A DNA stretch of 10,343 bases, taken from NCBI GenBank assembly GCA_013003255.1, contig JABDJZ010000389.1, positions 1 to 10,343 on the forward strand. Reading direction: 5' to 3'. Of the stretch, positions 1 to 5,989 are shown in pieces. Numbering within the stretch: position 1 is the first letter of the stretch; each line of letters opens with the position of its first letter. This stretch comes from Rhodothermales bacterium. GTDB taxonomy: Bacteria > Bacteroidota > Rhodothermia > Rhodothermales > UBA10348. The position numbers and the translations under genes were made by a program. The notes under the pieces were generated by a model. That model ran no database searches, was not told the origin of the DNA, and saw only the letters and a list, made by a program, of their open reading frames with translations.

Positions 1-957
1 CTCCGAGACAAACCCCAGCATGGTCGGCCAGAAGTAGCAGATTCCGACGGCGAAAACGGCGGCAGCCACGAAGGTCAACGCTCCGCTGGCGTAGCTCATC
101 GCTATCAGGCCAATGAATGAGAAGACCGCCGAAAAGAGCAGCATGCCTGTGGTGCTGAGCCGGTGTACGACCGGCCCCGCGAAGGCACGACCCAACGCCA
201 TGATGCCGTTGATGAACGCAAGCACCAGAATGGCCGGTACACCGGTCTGCTGGAGCAGTGAATCGATCCGCTGGTTGGTCCCCAGTTCAGTCGAGGCCGT
301 GAGCAGCATGCAGAATCCCATGAACAGAAACAGCGGCGTGCCGATGGCCTTCCACATCCCTGCGGTCGAAACCCCCATCGTCACGCGCTCCGTTTCAGGC
401 ATGTCCTGTCCCATGAACAGGTATCCGTAGATGACGAGGGGAATCAGCAGACTGGCTACCAGGATCTCCCACGGAACGACCATCACGTCGATGAGCAGAT
501 AGGCCACCAGGCTGCCGATCACGATTCCGCCTGGAAACCAGACGTGGAATCGGTTCAGCATTTTGGTCTTCTCCTCCGGGTAGAGTGTGGCGACCAGCGG
601 GTTGCACGCCGCTTCCACCAGGCCGTTGCCGAGGCCAGTGAAAAGGATGGCCGCAAACAGCGTCCAGAAACCGGTGGCCACGATCATGCCCACGATGCCG
701 ACCGCGTGCATGAGGAAAGCCAGTCGCAGGATGCGCTTCATCCCGAGAATGTCCACGAGCGGACCACCGACCACCATCGCCACTGTAAAGCCCCAGAACG
801 CTGGGCCGAATACGAAGCCGATATCCTGGCTGGTCAACTCAAAGTCGAACTCGAAAACGAGTTCGAGTCGGGCACGGATCGCAAAGGTCATCGCTGTGAC
901 GATGAGCGCGATACAGCTGGCCAGGAAAAGGCGGTTGGCGTTCGGGCGGTCTGACAT
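1..957 (-). CDS. MFS transporter, sugar-permease-like (3' end outside window)
   Basis: I read 319 codons from the ATG at 957 down to the left edge with no stop, so the C-terminus (probably about 80-110 residues) is missing. The protein is strongly hydrophobic, with about ten predicted membrane spans visible (for example near residues 9-26, 76-94, 138-158, 162-180, 203-221 and 290-308). GPLVDILGMKR (65-75) is the MFS motif A between spans 2 and 3. The stretch 108-150 (GLGNGLVEAACNPLVATLYP, then LNRFHVWFPGG) resembles the FucP-like sugar MFS branch, with its NG..E...NP and LN..H signatures. An inner-membrane secondary transporter follows from the family; the substrate cannot be read from the sequence. 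The start is supported by MSDRPNANR leading directly into span 1 and by the leader motif 7 nt upstream. It is divergent from the HipA-like kinase gene. Confidence 0.9.
   Translation of the reverse strand, partial: MSDRPNANRLFLASCIALIVTAMTFAIRARLELVFEFDFELTSQDIGFVFGPAFWGFTVAMVVGGPLVDILGMKRILRLAFLMHAVGIVGMIVATGFWTLFAAILFTGLGNGLVEAACNPLVATLYPEEKTKMLNRFHVWFPGGIVIGSLVAYLLIDVMVVPWEILVASLLIPLVIYGYLFMGQDMPETERVTMGVSTAGMWKAIGTPLFLFMGFCMLLTASTELGTNQRIDSLLQQTGVPAILVLAFINGIMALGRAFAGPVVHRLSTTGMLLFSAVFSFIGLIAMSYASGALTFVAAAVFAVGICYFWPTMLGFVSE
845..866. repeat. 9-bp perfect inverted repeat with AAAA loop inside the MFS gene
   Basis: TCGAACTCG (845-853), loop AAAA (854-857), CGAGTTCGA (858-866). It lies in codons for the Glu/Phe-rich loop after the first membrane span (residues 31-38, LELVFEFD), so the alternating GAG/TTC-type codons may produce it by chance. 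It would form a stable hairpin in the transcript near the start of the gene. Confidence 0.6.
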
Positions 958-964
958 GGCTTCC

Positions 965-1072
965 GGGGGAGGGGTGAAGCACCCAAACTGCACCCCAATC
1001 ACGCGTTCGCGCAACTCGGAGGTGGGAACGGCCGGGCCGACTTAACTTGGCCTCACTTCGTCACCCTCCCCC
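965..1072. promoter_or_regulatory. Divergent spacer bounded by a mirrored pyrimidine-rich leader motif
   Basis: Read toward the MFS gene (minus strand, 977 to 965) the sequence is TCACCCCTCCCCC, followed by 7 nt and the ATG at 957. Read toward the HipA-like gene (plus strand, 1061 to 1072) it is TCACCCTCCCCC, followed by 6 nt and the GTG at 1079. The two copies differ by one C and sit at nearly the same distance from their start codons, forming an inverted pair around the spacer. This supports both start choices. A shared binding site, a translation leader or a duplicated leader are all possible. No convincing -10/-35 or -7/-33 pair was seen between the arms. Confidence 0.5.
1035..1052. promoter_or_regulatory. 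Imperfect palindrome, possible operator
   Basis: GGCCGACTTAACTTGGCC matches its own reverse complement at 14 of 18 positions, with perfect GGCC ends and a TTAA centre. It lies midway between the divergent starts, closer to the HipA-like gene. HipA loci are often autoregulated through a HipB protein on palindromic operators, but no HipB gene is present here, so the role is a guess. Confidence 0.25.
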
Positions 1073-1078
1073 GCCTGC

Positions 1079-1855
1079 GTGAGAACCATCACCGTAACCC
1101 GCTACGTCACCCCGCTTCGCGAAGGCGGCTCGCTGCCGGCGATTGTCGAAGCAGACGATGATGGGATGTATGTGCTCAAGTTCCGCGGCGCCGGACAGGG
1201 CCCGAAGGCGCTGATAGCGGAGCTCGTCGCGGGTGAGCTTGCCAGGGCGATGGGGTTGCCGGTGCCCGAAATCGTGTTCGCGAACCTGGACCCGGTTCTT
1301 GCCCGCACAGAACCCGACCCGGAAATCCAGGACCTGATTCGCGCGTCGGGCGGTCTGAACCTGGGTATGGACTACCTGCCGGGATCGCTGCCCTTCGACC
1401 CGGCCGTCTCCACGGTATCGGCGGAGTTGGCGAGCGAGATCGTCTGGTTCGATGCCCTTGTCTCCAACATTGACCGGACGGCGCGTAACACCAACCTGTT
1501 GATGTGGCACCGAAACCTGTGGATGATCGACCACGGTGCGGCCCTCTACGTACATCACGGGCCGGACGACTTTCGGCACCGGAGTGGCGATGCGTTCCCG
1601 ATGATCAAGGATCATGTTCTGCTACCACTTGCGGAAGGGCTCCCGGAAGCATCCGAGAGACTGACGCCGAGAATTGATCAGCAGCACCTGGATCGCATTG
1701 CCGGGCTGATTCCGGACCTGTGGCTGCAGGGCCCGAGCGCTTTCGCCACGCCGGCTGATCACCGCGCCGCGTACGCGGAGTACCTTTTCAATCGACTCAA
1801 TCAACCCCAGGCCTTCCTGGAAGAAGCCATCCGTGCCCGATCCATCCACCTATGA
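1079..1855 (+). CDS. HipA-like (HipA_2) serine/threonine kinase family protein
   Basis: A 258-residue protein resembling the compact HipA_2 family. It lacks the N-terminal domain of classical HipA toxins (about 440 residues). The kinase core can be followed: YVLKF with candidate ATP-binding Lys34; AELVAGELARAMGLPVPE (48-64) as the helix carrying a possible salt-bridge Glu; catalytic segment NIDRTARN with Asp132 and Asn137, the same +5 spacing as HipA Asp309/Asn314; and MIDHG with Asp151 as the metal-binding DFG-like Asp. NLGMDYLPGSLPFDP (94-108) is also conserved in relatives as I remember them. The GTG start has no Shine-Dalgarno but follows the leader motif, and no better upstream start is seen. 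The next gene overlaps it by 23 nt, so the two are probably co-translated. Kinase activity is inferred from retained residues; the target is unknown, and a toxin or stress role is not shown. No HipB-type antitoxin adjoins it. Confidence 0.85.
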   Translation: MRTITVTRYVTPLREGGSLPAIVEADDDGMYVLKFRGAGQGPKALIAELVAGELARAMGLPVPEIVFANLDPVLARTEPDPEIQDLIRASGGLNLGMDYLPGSLPFDPAVSTVSAELASEIVWFDALVSNIDRTARNTNLLMWHRNLWMIDHGAALYVHHGPDDFRHRSGDAFPMIKDHVLLPLAEGLPEASERLTPRIDQQHLDRIAGLIPDLWLQGPSAFATPADHRAAYAEYLFNRLNQPQAFLEEAIRARSIHL

Positions 1856-2216
1856 CTACGCGGTAATTCGCCTGGTCCCCCAGGTGGAGCGCGATGAGTT
1901 CGTCAACGTCGGCGTGATTCTGTGCTGTCCCGCACAGAACTTCGCCGAAGCGCGGATTCACCTGGACGAGGCCCGCATCCTGGCGCTCTACCCCAAACTG
2001 GACCTGGACTCCATTCGCACGCACCTGGAGGCCATCCCTCGGATCTGCGCCGGTGACCCGGCTTCCGGGCCTATCGCCAAGCTGAGCCAGCGCGAGCGCT
2101 TCCTGATGCTGGTTGCCCCACGGAGCACCGTCATTCAGCCTTCACCCGTACACACGGGAATCTGTCAAAGTCCGGCGGCCACGCTGGACAGGCTGATGGA
2201 ATCGCAGGTGCTGTAG
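1833..2216 (+). CDS. DUF3037 domain protein, partner of the HipA-like kinase
   Basis: A 127-residue protein matching the small DUF3037 family along its whole length. Conserved features seen are YDYAVIRLVPQVERDEFVNVG (7-27), the acidic LDEARILALYPKLDLD segment, and near the C-terminus ERFLMLVAPRSTVIQPSPVHTG (87-108). No signal peptide or membrane span is present, so it is probably cytosolic. Its function is unknown in the family. It starts at GTG 1833, 23 nt inside the kinase gene in another frame, which implies translational coupling and matched amounts of the two proteins. From memory, HipA_2 and DUF3037 genes often sit side by side in Bacteroidota and other phyla, which suggests a complex or an antitoxin/cofactor role. 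Its TAG is one base from the stop of the convergent AI-2E gene. Confidence 0.85.
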   Translation: MPDPSTYDYAVIRLVPQVERDEFVNVGVILCCPAQNFAEARIHLDEARILALYPKLDLDSIRTHLEAIPRICAGDPASGPIAKLSQRERFLMLVAPRSTVIQPSPVHTGICQSPAATLDRLMESQVL

Positions 2217-2217
2217 C

Positions 2218-3336
2218 CTACTCCGTGGCGTCAGGTTTAGCAGGGGCGGCCGACTCTGTTGCCATCACCGGTTTCTCAGGCATGGGCGGGAGCCACTCCT
2301 TGAACACCTCGCCGTAGAGCTCCCACACGGCCAGGAAGAGCGCCACGATGATGGGGCCGAAAATGAAGCCCACCGCGCCGAAGAGAAATATCCCACCCAG
2401 CGTTCCGACAAGCACCAGCAGATCAGGCATCTTGGTGTCTTTGCCAACCAGGGCAGGCCGGAGGAAGTTGTCCACCGATCCAGCCACGAGTCCGCACCAG
2501 AGACCCACGGCAAGGGCTGCACCTCCTTGCCCGGTCACGGCCAGGTATGCAACGGCCGGGATCCAGACCAATGCGGATCCGATGGCGGGCACAATGGACA
2601 ACACCACCATCACGGCCGTCCAGAAGGCCCACCCCGGAACGCCCGCAACCCAGAAGGCGGCACCTGCCAGCGCCCCCTGGATGACGCCGATGACCATGCT
2701 GCCTTTCAGCACCGCCCGCGTCACGGTCACGAACTTCTCGACCAGTTCCTCCTCCGCGTCCGCCTCAAGGGGCACGTAGTACAGGATCCGGTTCAGAATG
2801 GACCGGCCGTTCGTCAGGAAGAAGTACATGGCGTACAGCATGACGAACAGCTGCAGGAAGAAGTTGGCGGTACCTCGACTCAGGTCCACCACGCTATTCG
2901 CCAGAAAGCTGCCGGCGGTGGAAGCGAACTCGCCCAGCTTGGAGGCAATGACCGCTTCGTCGGGCATGTACTCGCCAACGAGGGGAATCGCGCTCAAGTA
3001 CTCCTGGACTACCCCAGGACGCTCCATCTGCGCCTCAATCCATGGCCGCGCCGACTGGGAGACATCCAGCGCCTGAGTGACCACCACCCCCAGGAAAATA
3101 GAGAGGGGTATACCGACCACCAGTGAGAGGACCAGAAGCGTCACACTTGCCGACAATCCATCGCGCCCGCCGAGCCGCTTCTTGAACCACCGAAACATGG
3201 GCGAAGCCAGGCCAGAGAAAATGGCGGCCAGGAGCAGGGCCATCAGGAAGCTCCTGACCATCCAGAGGAACAGGCCCGAGATCAGGGCCACCAGGAGCAG
3301 GACGGAGGACCTGCGGAAGATGTCTCGGTAGTCCAT
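2218..3336 (-). CDS. AI-2E/PerM family (UPF0118) membrane transporter
   Basis: A 372-residue inner-membrane protein with about eight spans: two close together near residues 11-45, one at about 62-88, a soluble segment at 95-150, one at about 157-174, and a group from 213 to 340. The family signature is clear at 289-340: DNFLRPALVG, then KMPDLLVLVGTLGGI, FGAVGFIFGP and an aromatic exit before WELYGEVF. The length and order of segments are normal for the family. The name comes from E. coli TqsA (autoinducer-2 export), but many members do other things, including Na+/H+ exchange, so no substrate is assigned. The tail after 345 is Pro/Ala-rich and likely cytoplasmic. The start is ATG 3336 with MDYRDIFRRSS before span 1. 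It is monocistronic and convergent with the HipA/DUF3037 unit. Confidence 0.92.
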   Translation of the reverse strand: MDYRDIFRRSSVLLLVALISGLFLWMVRSFLMALLLAAIFSGLASPMFRWFKKRLGGRDGLSASVTLLVLSLVVGIPLSIFLGVVVTQALDVSQSARPWIEAQMERPGVVQEYLSAIPLVGEYMPDEAVIASKLGEFASTAGSFLANSVVDLSRGTANFFLQLFVMLYAMYFFLTNGRSILNRILYYVPLEADAEEELVEKFVTVTRAVLKGSMVIGVIQGALAGAAFWVAGVPGWAFWTAVMVVLSIVPAIGSALVWIPAVAYLAVTGQGGAALAVGLWCGLVAGSVDNFLRPALVGKDTKMPDLLVLVGTLGGIFLFGAVGFIFGPIIVALFLAVWELYGEVFKEWLPPMPEKPVMATESAAPAKPDATE

Positions 3337-3406
3337 TGCGGTTTACGCGACAAGTGGAGTGATGGTGAGGCAAGCTGCCCCCAACCTACGGGCCGGACAC
3401 CGAACG

Positions 3407-3439
3407 TTGTAACACACGGGGCAAGATCCCGTAGTCTTG
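3407..3439 (+). promoter_or_regulatory. Candidate Bacteroidota-type promoter (-33 TTG / -7 TAGTCTTG)
   Basis: TTG at 3407-3409 and TAGTCTTG at 3432-3439 are separated by 22 nt. The second box matches five of the six fixed positions of TAnnTTTG, and the spacing is within the 17-23 nt range of that phylum. Initiation would be expected around 3445, giving a leader of about 40 nt before the small ORF at 3485 and a long leader before terC. The dyad at 3416-3432 overlaps the box. This rests on pattern matching alone. Confidence 0.3.
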
Positions 3440-3484
3440 TACAGATGCGGTTCCAACCGCGTCACCCACCAGATCCACACGACC

Positions 3485-3577
3485 GTGAAACTCATCAAGA
3501 TCCTGGCTGCCTTCCCGCTGGTTTCCGCTCTGTTGGTGCGTCGCGCCAGCATCGGTTCCTGGCTGGCCGCTGCCTGA
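3485..3577 (+). CDS. Possible 30-residue hydrophobic small protein
   Basis: A GTG start gives a peptide beginning MKLIKILAAFPLVSALLVRR and ending in GSWLAAA before TGA. It has two early lysines, a hydrophobic run (residues 6-18), then two arginines, which is the layout of a short membrane peptide or a signal-like leader. It lies about 40 nt downstream of a candidate promoter and 5 nt before the next small ORF. No family is recognised and there is no ribosome binding site, which is normal for this genome. It could also be the first half of a single small protein that continues in the frame of 3583-3660 after a frameshift, or it could be noise. Confidence 0.3.
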   Translation: MKLIKILAAFPLVSALLVRRASIGSWLAAA

Positions 3578-3582
3578 GACCC

Positions 3583-3660
3583 ATGTTGTGGAAGAAGTTG
3601 AAGCGGGCCGTCAAGGCGCGCCTGCGAGGCCTATTCTCGTTTCGCTCACCGCTCCGCTAG
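3583..3660 (+). CDS. Possible 25-residue cationic amphipathic peptide
   Basis: ATG 3583 to TAG 3660 encodes a peptide that begins MLWKKLKRAVKARLRGLF. It has nine Lys/Arg and no acidic residue. Hydrophobic residues at 2, 3, 6, 9, 10, 14, 17 and 18 would line one face of a helix. This resembles membrane-active or RNA-binding peptides in shape only; no homologue is recognised. The same frame is open back to 3445 (71 codons), but the upstream part is Pro/His/Arg-rich and looks non-coding. It lies 5 nt after the hydrophobic small ORF. Confidence 0.27.
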   Translation: MLWKKLKRAVKARLRGLFSFRSPLR

Positions 3661-3728
3661 GGCGGTAGTTGCAGCACATCCATCGCTGCTTTGTGTTGTA
3701 GATTCGGGGCAGCCAACCCGAATCACCT

Positions 3729-4481
3729 GTGGACTGGATCTTCACCCCGGAAGGCTGGGTAGCCCTCCTGACGCTGACGTCGCTCGAGATCGTTCTCGGA
3801 GTCGACAACATCATCTTCATTTCCATTCTCGCCGGCAAGCTGCCCGAGAAGGAGCAGCCCCGGGCCCGCTTCATAGGCCTTGCCTTGGCGCTCTTTGGGC
3901 GAGTGGCGTTGCTGCTTTCGCTGGCCTGGATCATGAAGCTGACCGCTCCACTGTTCCAGGTGCTGGGAGAGGCCATCTCAGGCCGCGATTTGATTCTGCT
4001 GTTCGGCGGCTTCTTCCTGTTGGCCAAGAGCACGCATGAGATACACGCCAAGCTGGAGGGCGTAGAGGAATCCAACGGATCACAAGGCGCAGCTACGTTC
4101 CGCAGCGTGATCATCCAGATTCTGATTCTGGACCTGGTGTTCTCCCTGGACTCCGTGATCACGGCCGTGGGCATGGTAGATCAGGTGCCCATCATGATCA
4201 CCGCCATTGTCATCGCGATTCTGTTCATGATGGTGAGTGCGAAGGCGGTGTCCGAGTTCATTCAGAAGCACCCGACAGTCAAGATGCTTGCCCTGGCCTT
4301 CCTCCTGATGGTCGGCGTGGCGCTAATCGCCGAAGGCCTCGAATTCCACATCCCGAGGGGCTACATCTACTTTGCGATGGCCTTCTCGGTGATGGTTGAG
4401 ATGCTCAATCTCCGCCTCAGAAAGGCGAAGGATGTCGAGCCTGTCGTACTGCGCAAGACCCCCAGTCCGGAGGAAATCTAG
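3729..4481 (+). CDS. TerC/Alx-family membrane protein, probable metal (Mn) exporter
   Basis: A 250-residue integral membrane protein with seven likely spans. The TerC signatures are present in both halves of the inverted-repeat fold: LEIVLGVDNIIFISILAG (19-36) with Glu20, Asp26 and Asn27, and ILDLVFSLDSVITAVGM (133-149) with Asp135, Asp141 and Ser142. HPTVKMLALAFLLMVGVALI (181-200) is also typical. Members such as Alx/MeeF and YkoY act in manganese export; older work links TerC to tellurite resistance. Metal export is inferred from the family. The start is GTG 3729 (MDWIFTPEGW), the normal N-terminus for this group. The manganese (yybP-ykoY) riboswitch often found before such genes is not recognisable upstream. 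The stop codon overlaps the dnaB stop of the opposite strand. Confidence 0.93.
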   Translation: MDWIFTPEGWVALLTLTSLEIVLGVDNIIFISILAGKLPEKEQPRARFIGLALALFGRVALLLSLAWIMKLTAPLFQVLGEAISGRDLILLFGGFFLLAKSTHEIHAKLEGVEESNGSQGAATFRSVIIQILILDLVFSLDSVITAVGMVDQVPIMITAIVIAILFMMVSAKAVSEFIQKHPTVKMLALAFLLMVGVALIAEGLEFHIPRGYIYFAMAFSVMVEMLNLRLRKAKDVEPVVLRKTPSPEEI

Positions 4482-5989
4482 AAGGGCGGCGGCTCGTCGA
4501 AGCCTCCACCACCGGAGCCGAAGCCATCGCCACCCGGTCCGGGCTCATCCCCCGGAAGCCCACCTCCGGGAACGCCCTGGTAGTAGGAGTTCAGGTTCTC
4601 GAACCGGGCGAACTGGTGGACAAACGCCAGCCGTACGTCCCCGATGGGTCCGTTTCGCTGCTTTCCGATGAGCAGTTCGGCCATCCCCTCGGTGGAGTTG
4701 CCGTTCTCGTCCACGGTAATGCCGTAGCGCTCTGCGCGGTAGATGAAGCCCACGACGTCGGCGTCTTGCTCTATGCTGCCGCTTTCTCTCAGGTCCGAAA
4801 GCTGTGGCCGCTTATCACCGCCGCGGGTCTCCACGGCACGACTCAGCTGTGACAGCGCCAGGACGGGCACGTCAAGCTCCTTGGCCAGCGCCTTGAGGGA
4901 CCGTGAGATATGGGCAATCTCCTGCTCACGGTTCGAGTTCTTGTTGTTGCTGCTACCGTGCATCAGCTGCAGGTAGTCCACGATCACGAGGCCGATGTCG
5001 TGCTCGGCCTTGAGTCGCCGGCACTTGGCACGAAGCTCCAGCGCTGAGAGTCCGGGCGTGTCATCGATGAAAATGGCGGCCTCAGAAAGCCGGCCGGCGG
5101 CACGCGCCATGCGCGGCCAGTCCTCGTCCCGGAGCCGTCCCGTTCTGGCTGCCTGGGCATCCACTCGCGCCTCGGACGTCAGCATACGCTGCGCCAGCTG
5201 CTGCGCGCTCATCTCCAGGGAGAAGATGGCCACGCCTGTCGGAGTCTTGGGGTGCAGGGCCGCATTGCGGGCGCATGCCAGCGCGAAGGCGGTCTTACCC
5301 ATCGAAGGCCGGGCCGCCAGGATCACGAGGTCCGAGGGCTGCCAGCCGGCGGTCATCTGATCCAGCTTGGTGAAGCCGGAGGGGACACCGGTAACGCCTC
5401 CTTCGCGCCCATGAATCCCCTCAAGCCGCGTAAGCGTGTCCTTGAGCACGTCCTTCATGGAAGACGCGGCCCGCTTCAGCTGCGACTCCGAGATCTGGAA
5501 TATGTCGCTCTCGGCGGAATCCAGCAGCTCGAAAGCATCCGAGCCCGGGTCATAGGCCTTGCCGATGAGCGTACCCATGGTATCGATCATCTGCCGGAGC
5601 AGGCTCTTCTCCGCGATGATCCGCGCGTGGTACTCGACGTTGGCGGCGTTGGCCACCTTGGCGGTCAACTCGCTGACGTAGTAGGCACCACCGATGGTCT
5701 CGAGCTCCTCGCGCCGCTTGAGCTCGTCGGTTACCGTGATGATGTCGACCGGGTTCGTTCGGTCGAAGAGGCTACGGATTGCCTCGTAAATCTTGTTGTG
5801 CCGATCCGAATAGAACGAGCCGGGCTGCAGGATCTCGATGGCCCGGGGAATGGCCTCGGGCTCGATGAGCATGGCTCCGAGAACGGCCTGCTCGACCTCC
5901 ACAGCCTGTGGTGGAATCCGGCCTTCCTGACCGCGATGGGGGACGGGCAGCATCGCGTCCCGGGACATCATGGGATCCTCAGGCATCAT
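4478..5989 (-). CDS. dnaB: Replicative DNA helicase DnaB
   Basis: A 503-residue hexameric 5'-3' helicase that unwinds DNA at the replication fork and recruits primase. The N-terminal domain starts at PPQAVEVEQAVLGAMLIEPEA (26-46) and includes the GGAYYVSELT segment (100-109). A linker is followed by a RecA-like domain with Walker A ARPSMGKT (226-233), SLEMS (257-261), Walker B LVIVDYLQL (334-342), ALSQLSRAVE (378-387) and RESGSIEQDADVV (401-413). There is no intein. The C-terminus from about 472 is a Gly/Pro-rich, acidic, probably unstructured tail ending GFDEPPPF. The start at 5989 was chosen because its ATG overlaps the upstream TGA; the second in-frame ATG follows immediately and is an equal alternative. 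It is the last gene of the leftward series and probably translationally coupled to the glycosylase gene. Confidence 0.97.
   Translation of the reverse strand: MMPEDPMMSRDAMLPVPHRGQEGRIPPQAVEVEQAVLGAMLIEPEAIPRAIEILQPGSFYSDRHNKIYEAIRSLFDRTNPVDIITVTDELKRREELETIGGAYYVSELTAKVANAANVEYHARIIAEKSLLRQMIDTMGTLIGKAYDPGSDAFELLDSAESDIFQISESQLKRAASSMKDVLKDTLTRLEGIHGREGGVTGVPSGFTKLDQMTAGWQPSDLVILAARPSMGKTAFALACARNAALHPKTPTGVAIFSLEMSAQQLAQRMLTSEARVDAQAARTGRLRDEDWPRMARAAGRLSEAAIFIDDTPGLSALELRAKCRRLKAEHDIGLVIVDYLQLMHGSSNNKNSNREQEIAHISRSLKALAKELDVPVLALSQLSRAVETRGGDKRPQLSDLRESGSIEQDADVVGFIYRAERYGITVDENGNSTEGMAELLIGKQRNGPIGDVRLAFVHQFARFENLNSYYQGVPGGGLPGDEPGPGGDGFGSGGGGFDEPPPF

Larger units (their letters stand above)
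3337..3728. other. 392-bp gap between divergent AI-2E and terC genes
   Basis: This is the only gap over 300 bp. It must carry the start signals for the minus-strand AI-2E gene and the plus-strand terC gene. Within it I see a candidate promoter (3407-3439), a short dyad ACGGG-N7-CCCGT overlapping the promoter spacer (3416-3432), two possible tiny genes (3485-3577 and 3583-3660) and a weak hairpin GCAGC-N9-GCTGC (3671-3675 with 3685-3689). TAGATTCG at 3699-3706 resembles a -7 box but has no TTG at the right distance. No riboswitch, repeat array or RNA gene is recognisable. Confidence 0.6.

Noticed and set aside
1061..1615. 184-codon minus-strand frame opposite the HipA-like gene
   Set aside because: Its translation is Arg/Gly/His-rich without family features, whereas the plus-strand frame has kinase motifs.
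2218..3336. A quorum-sensing role from the AI-2E transporter name
   Set aside because: The family name comes from one E. coli member; no luxS or other AI-2 gene is nearby and members have varied functions.
3445..3660. 71-residue plus-strand ORF in the gap
   Set aside because: Its first 45 residues look non-coding (Pro/His/Arg-rich), and it overlaps the more protein-like hydrophobic frame; only the C-terminal 25 residues from ATG 3583 are kept as a possible gene.
3661..3728. Manganese (yybP-ykoY) riboswitch before terC
   Set aside because: Such riboswitches often precede TerC/YkoY-type genes, but I found neither the conserved loop sequences nor a suitable junction in the upstream 390 bp.
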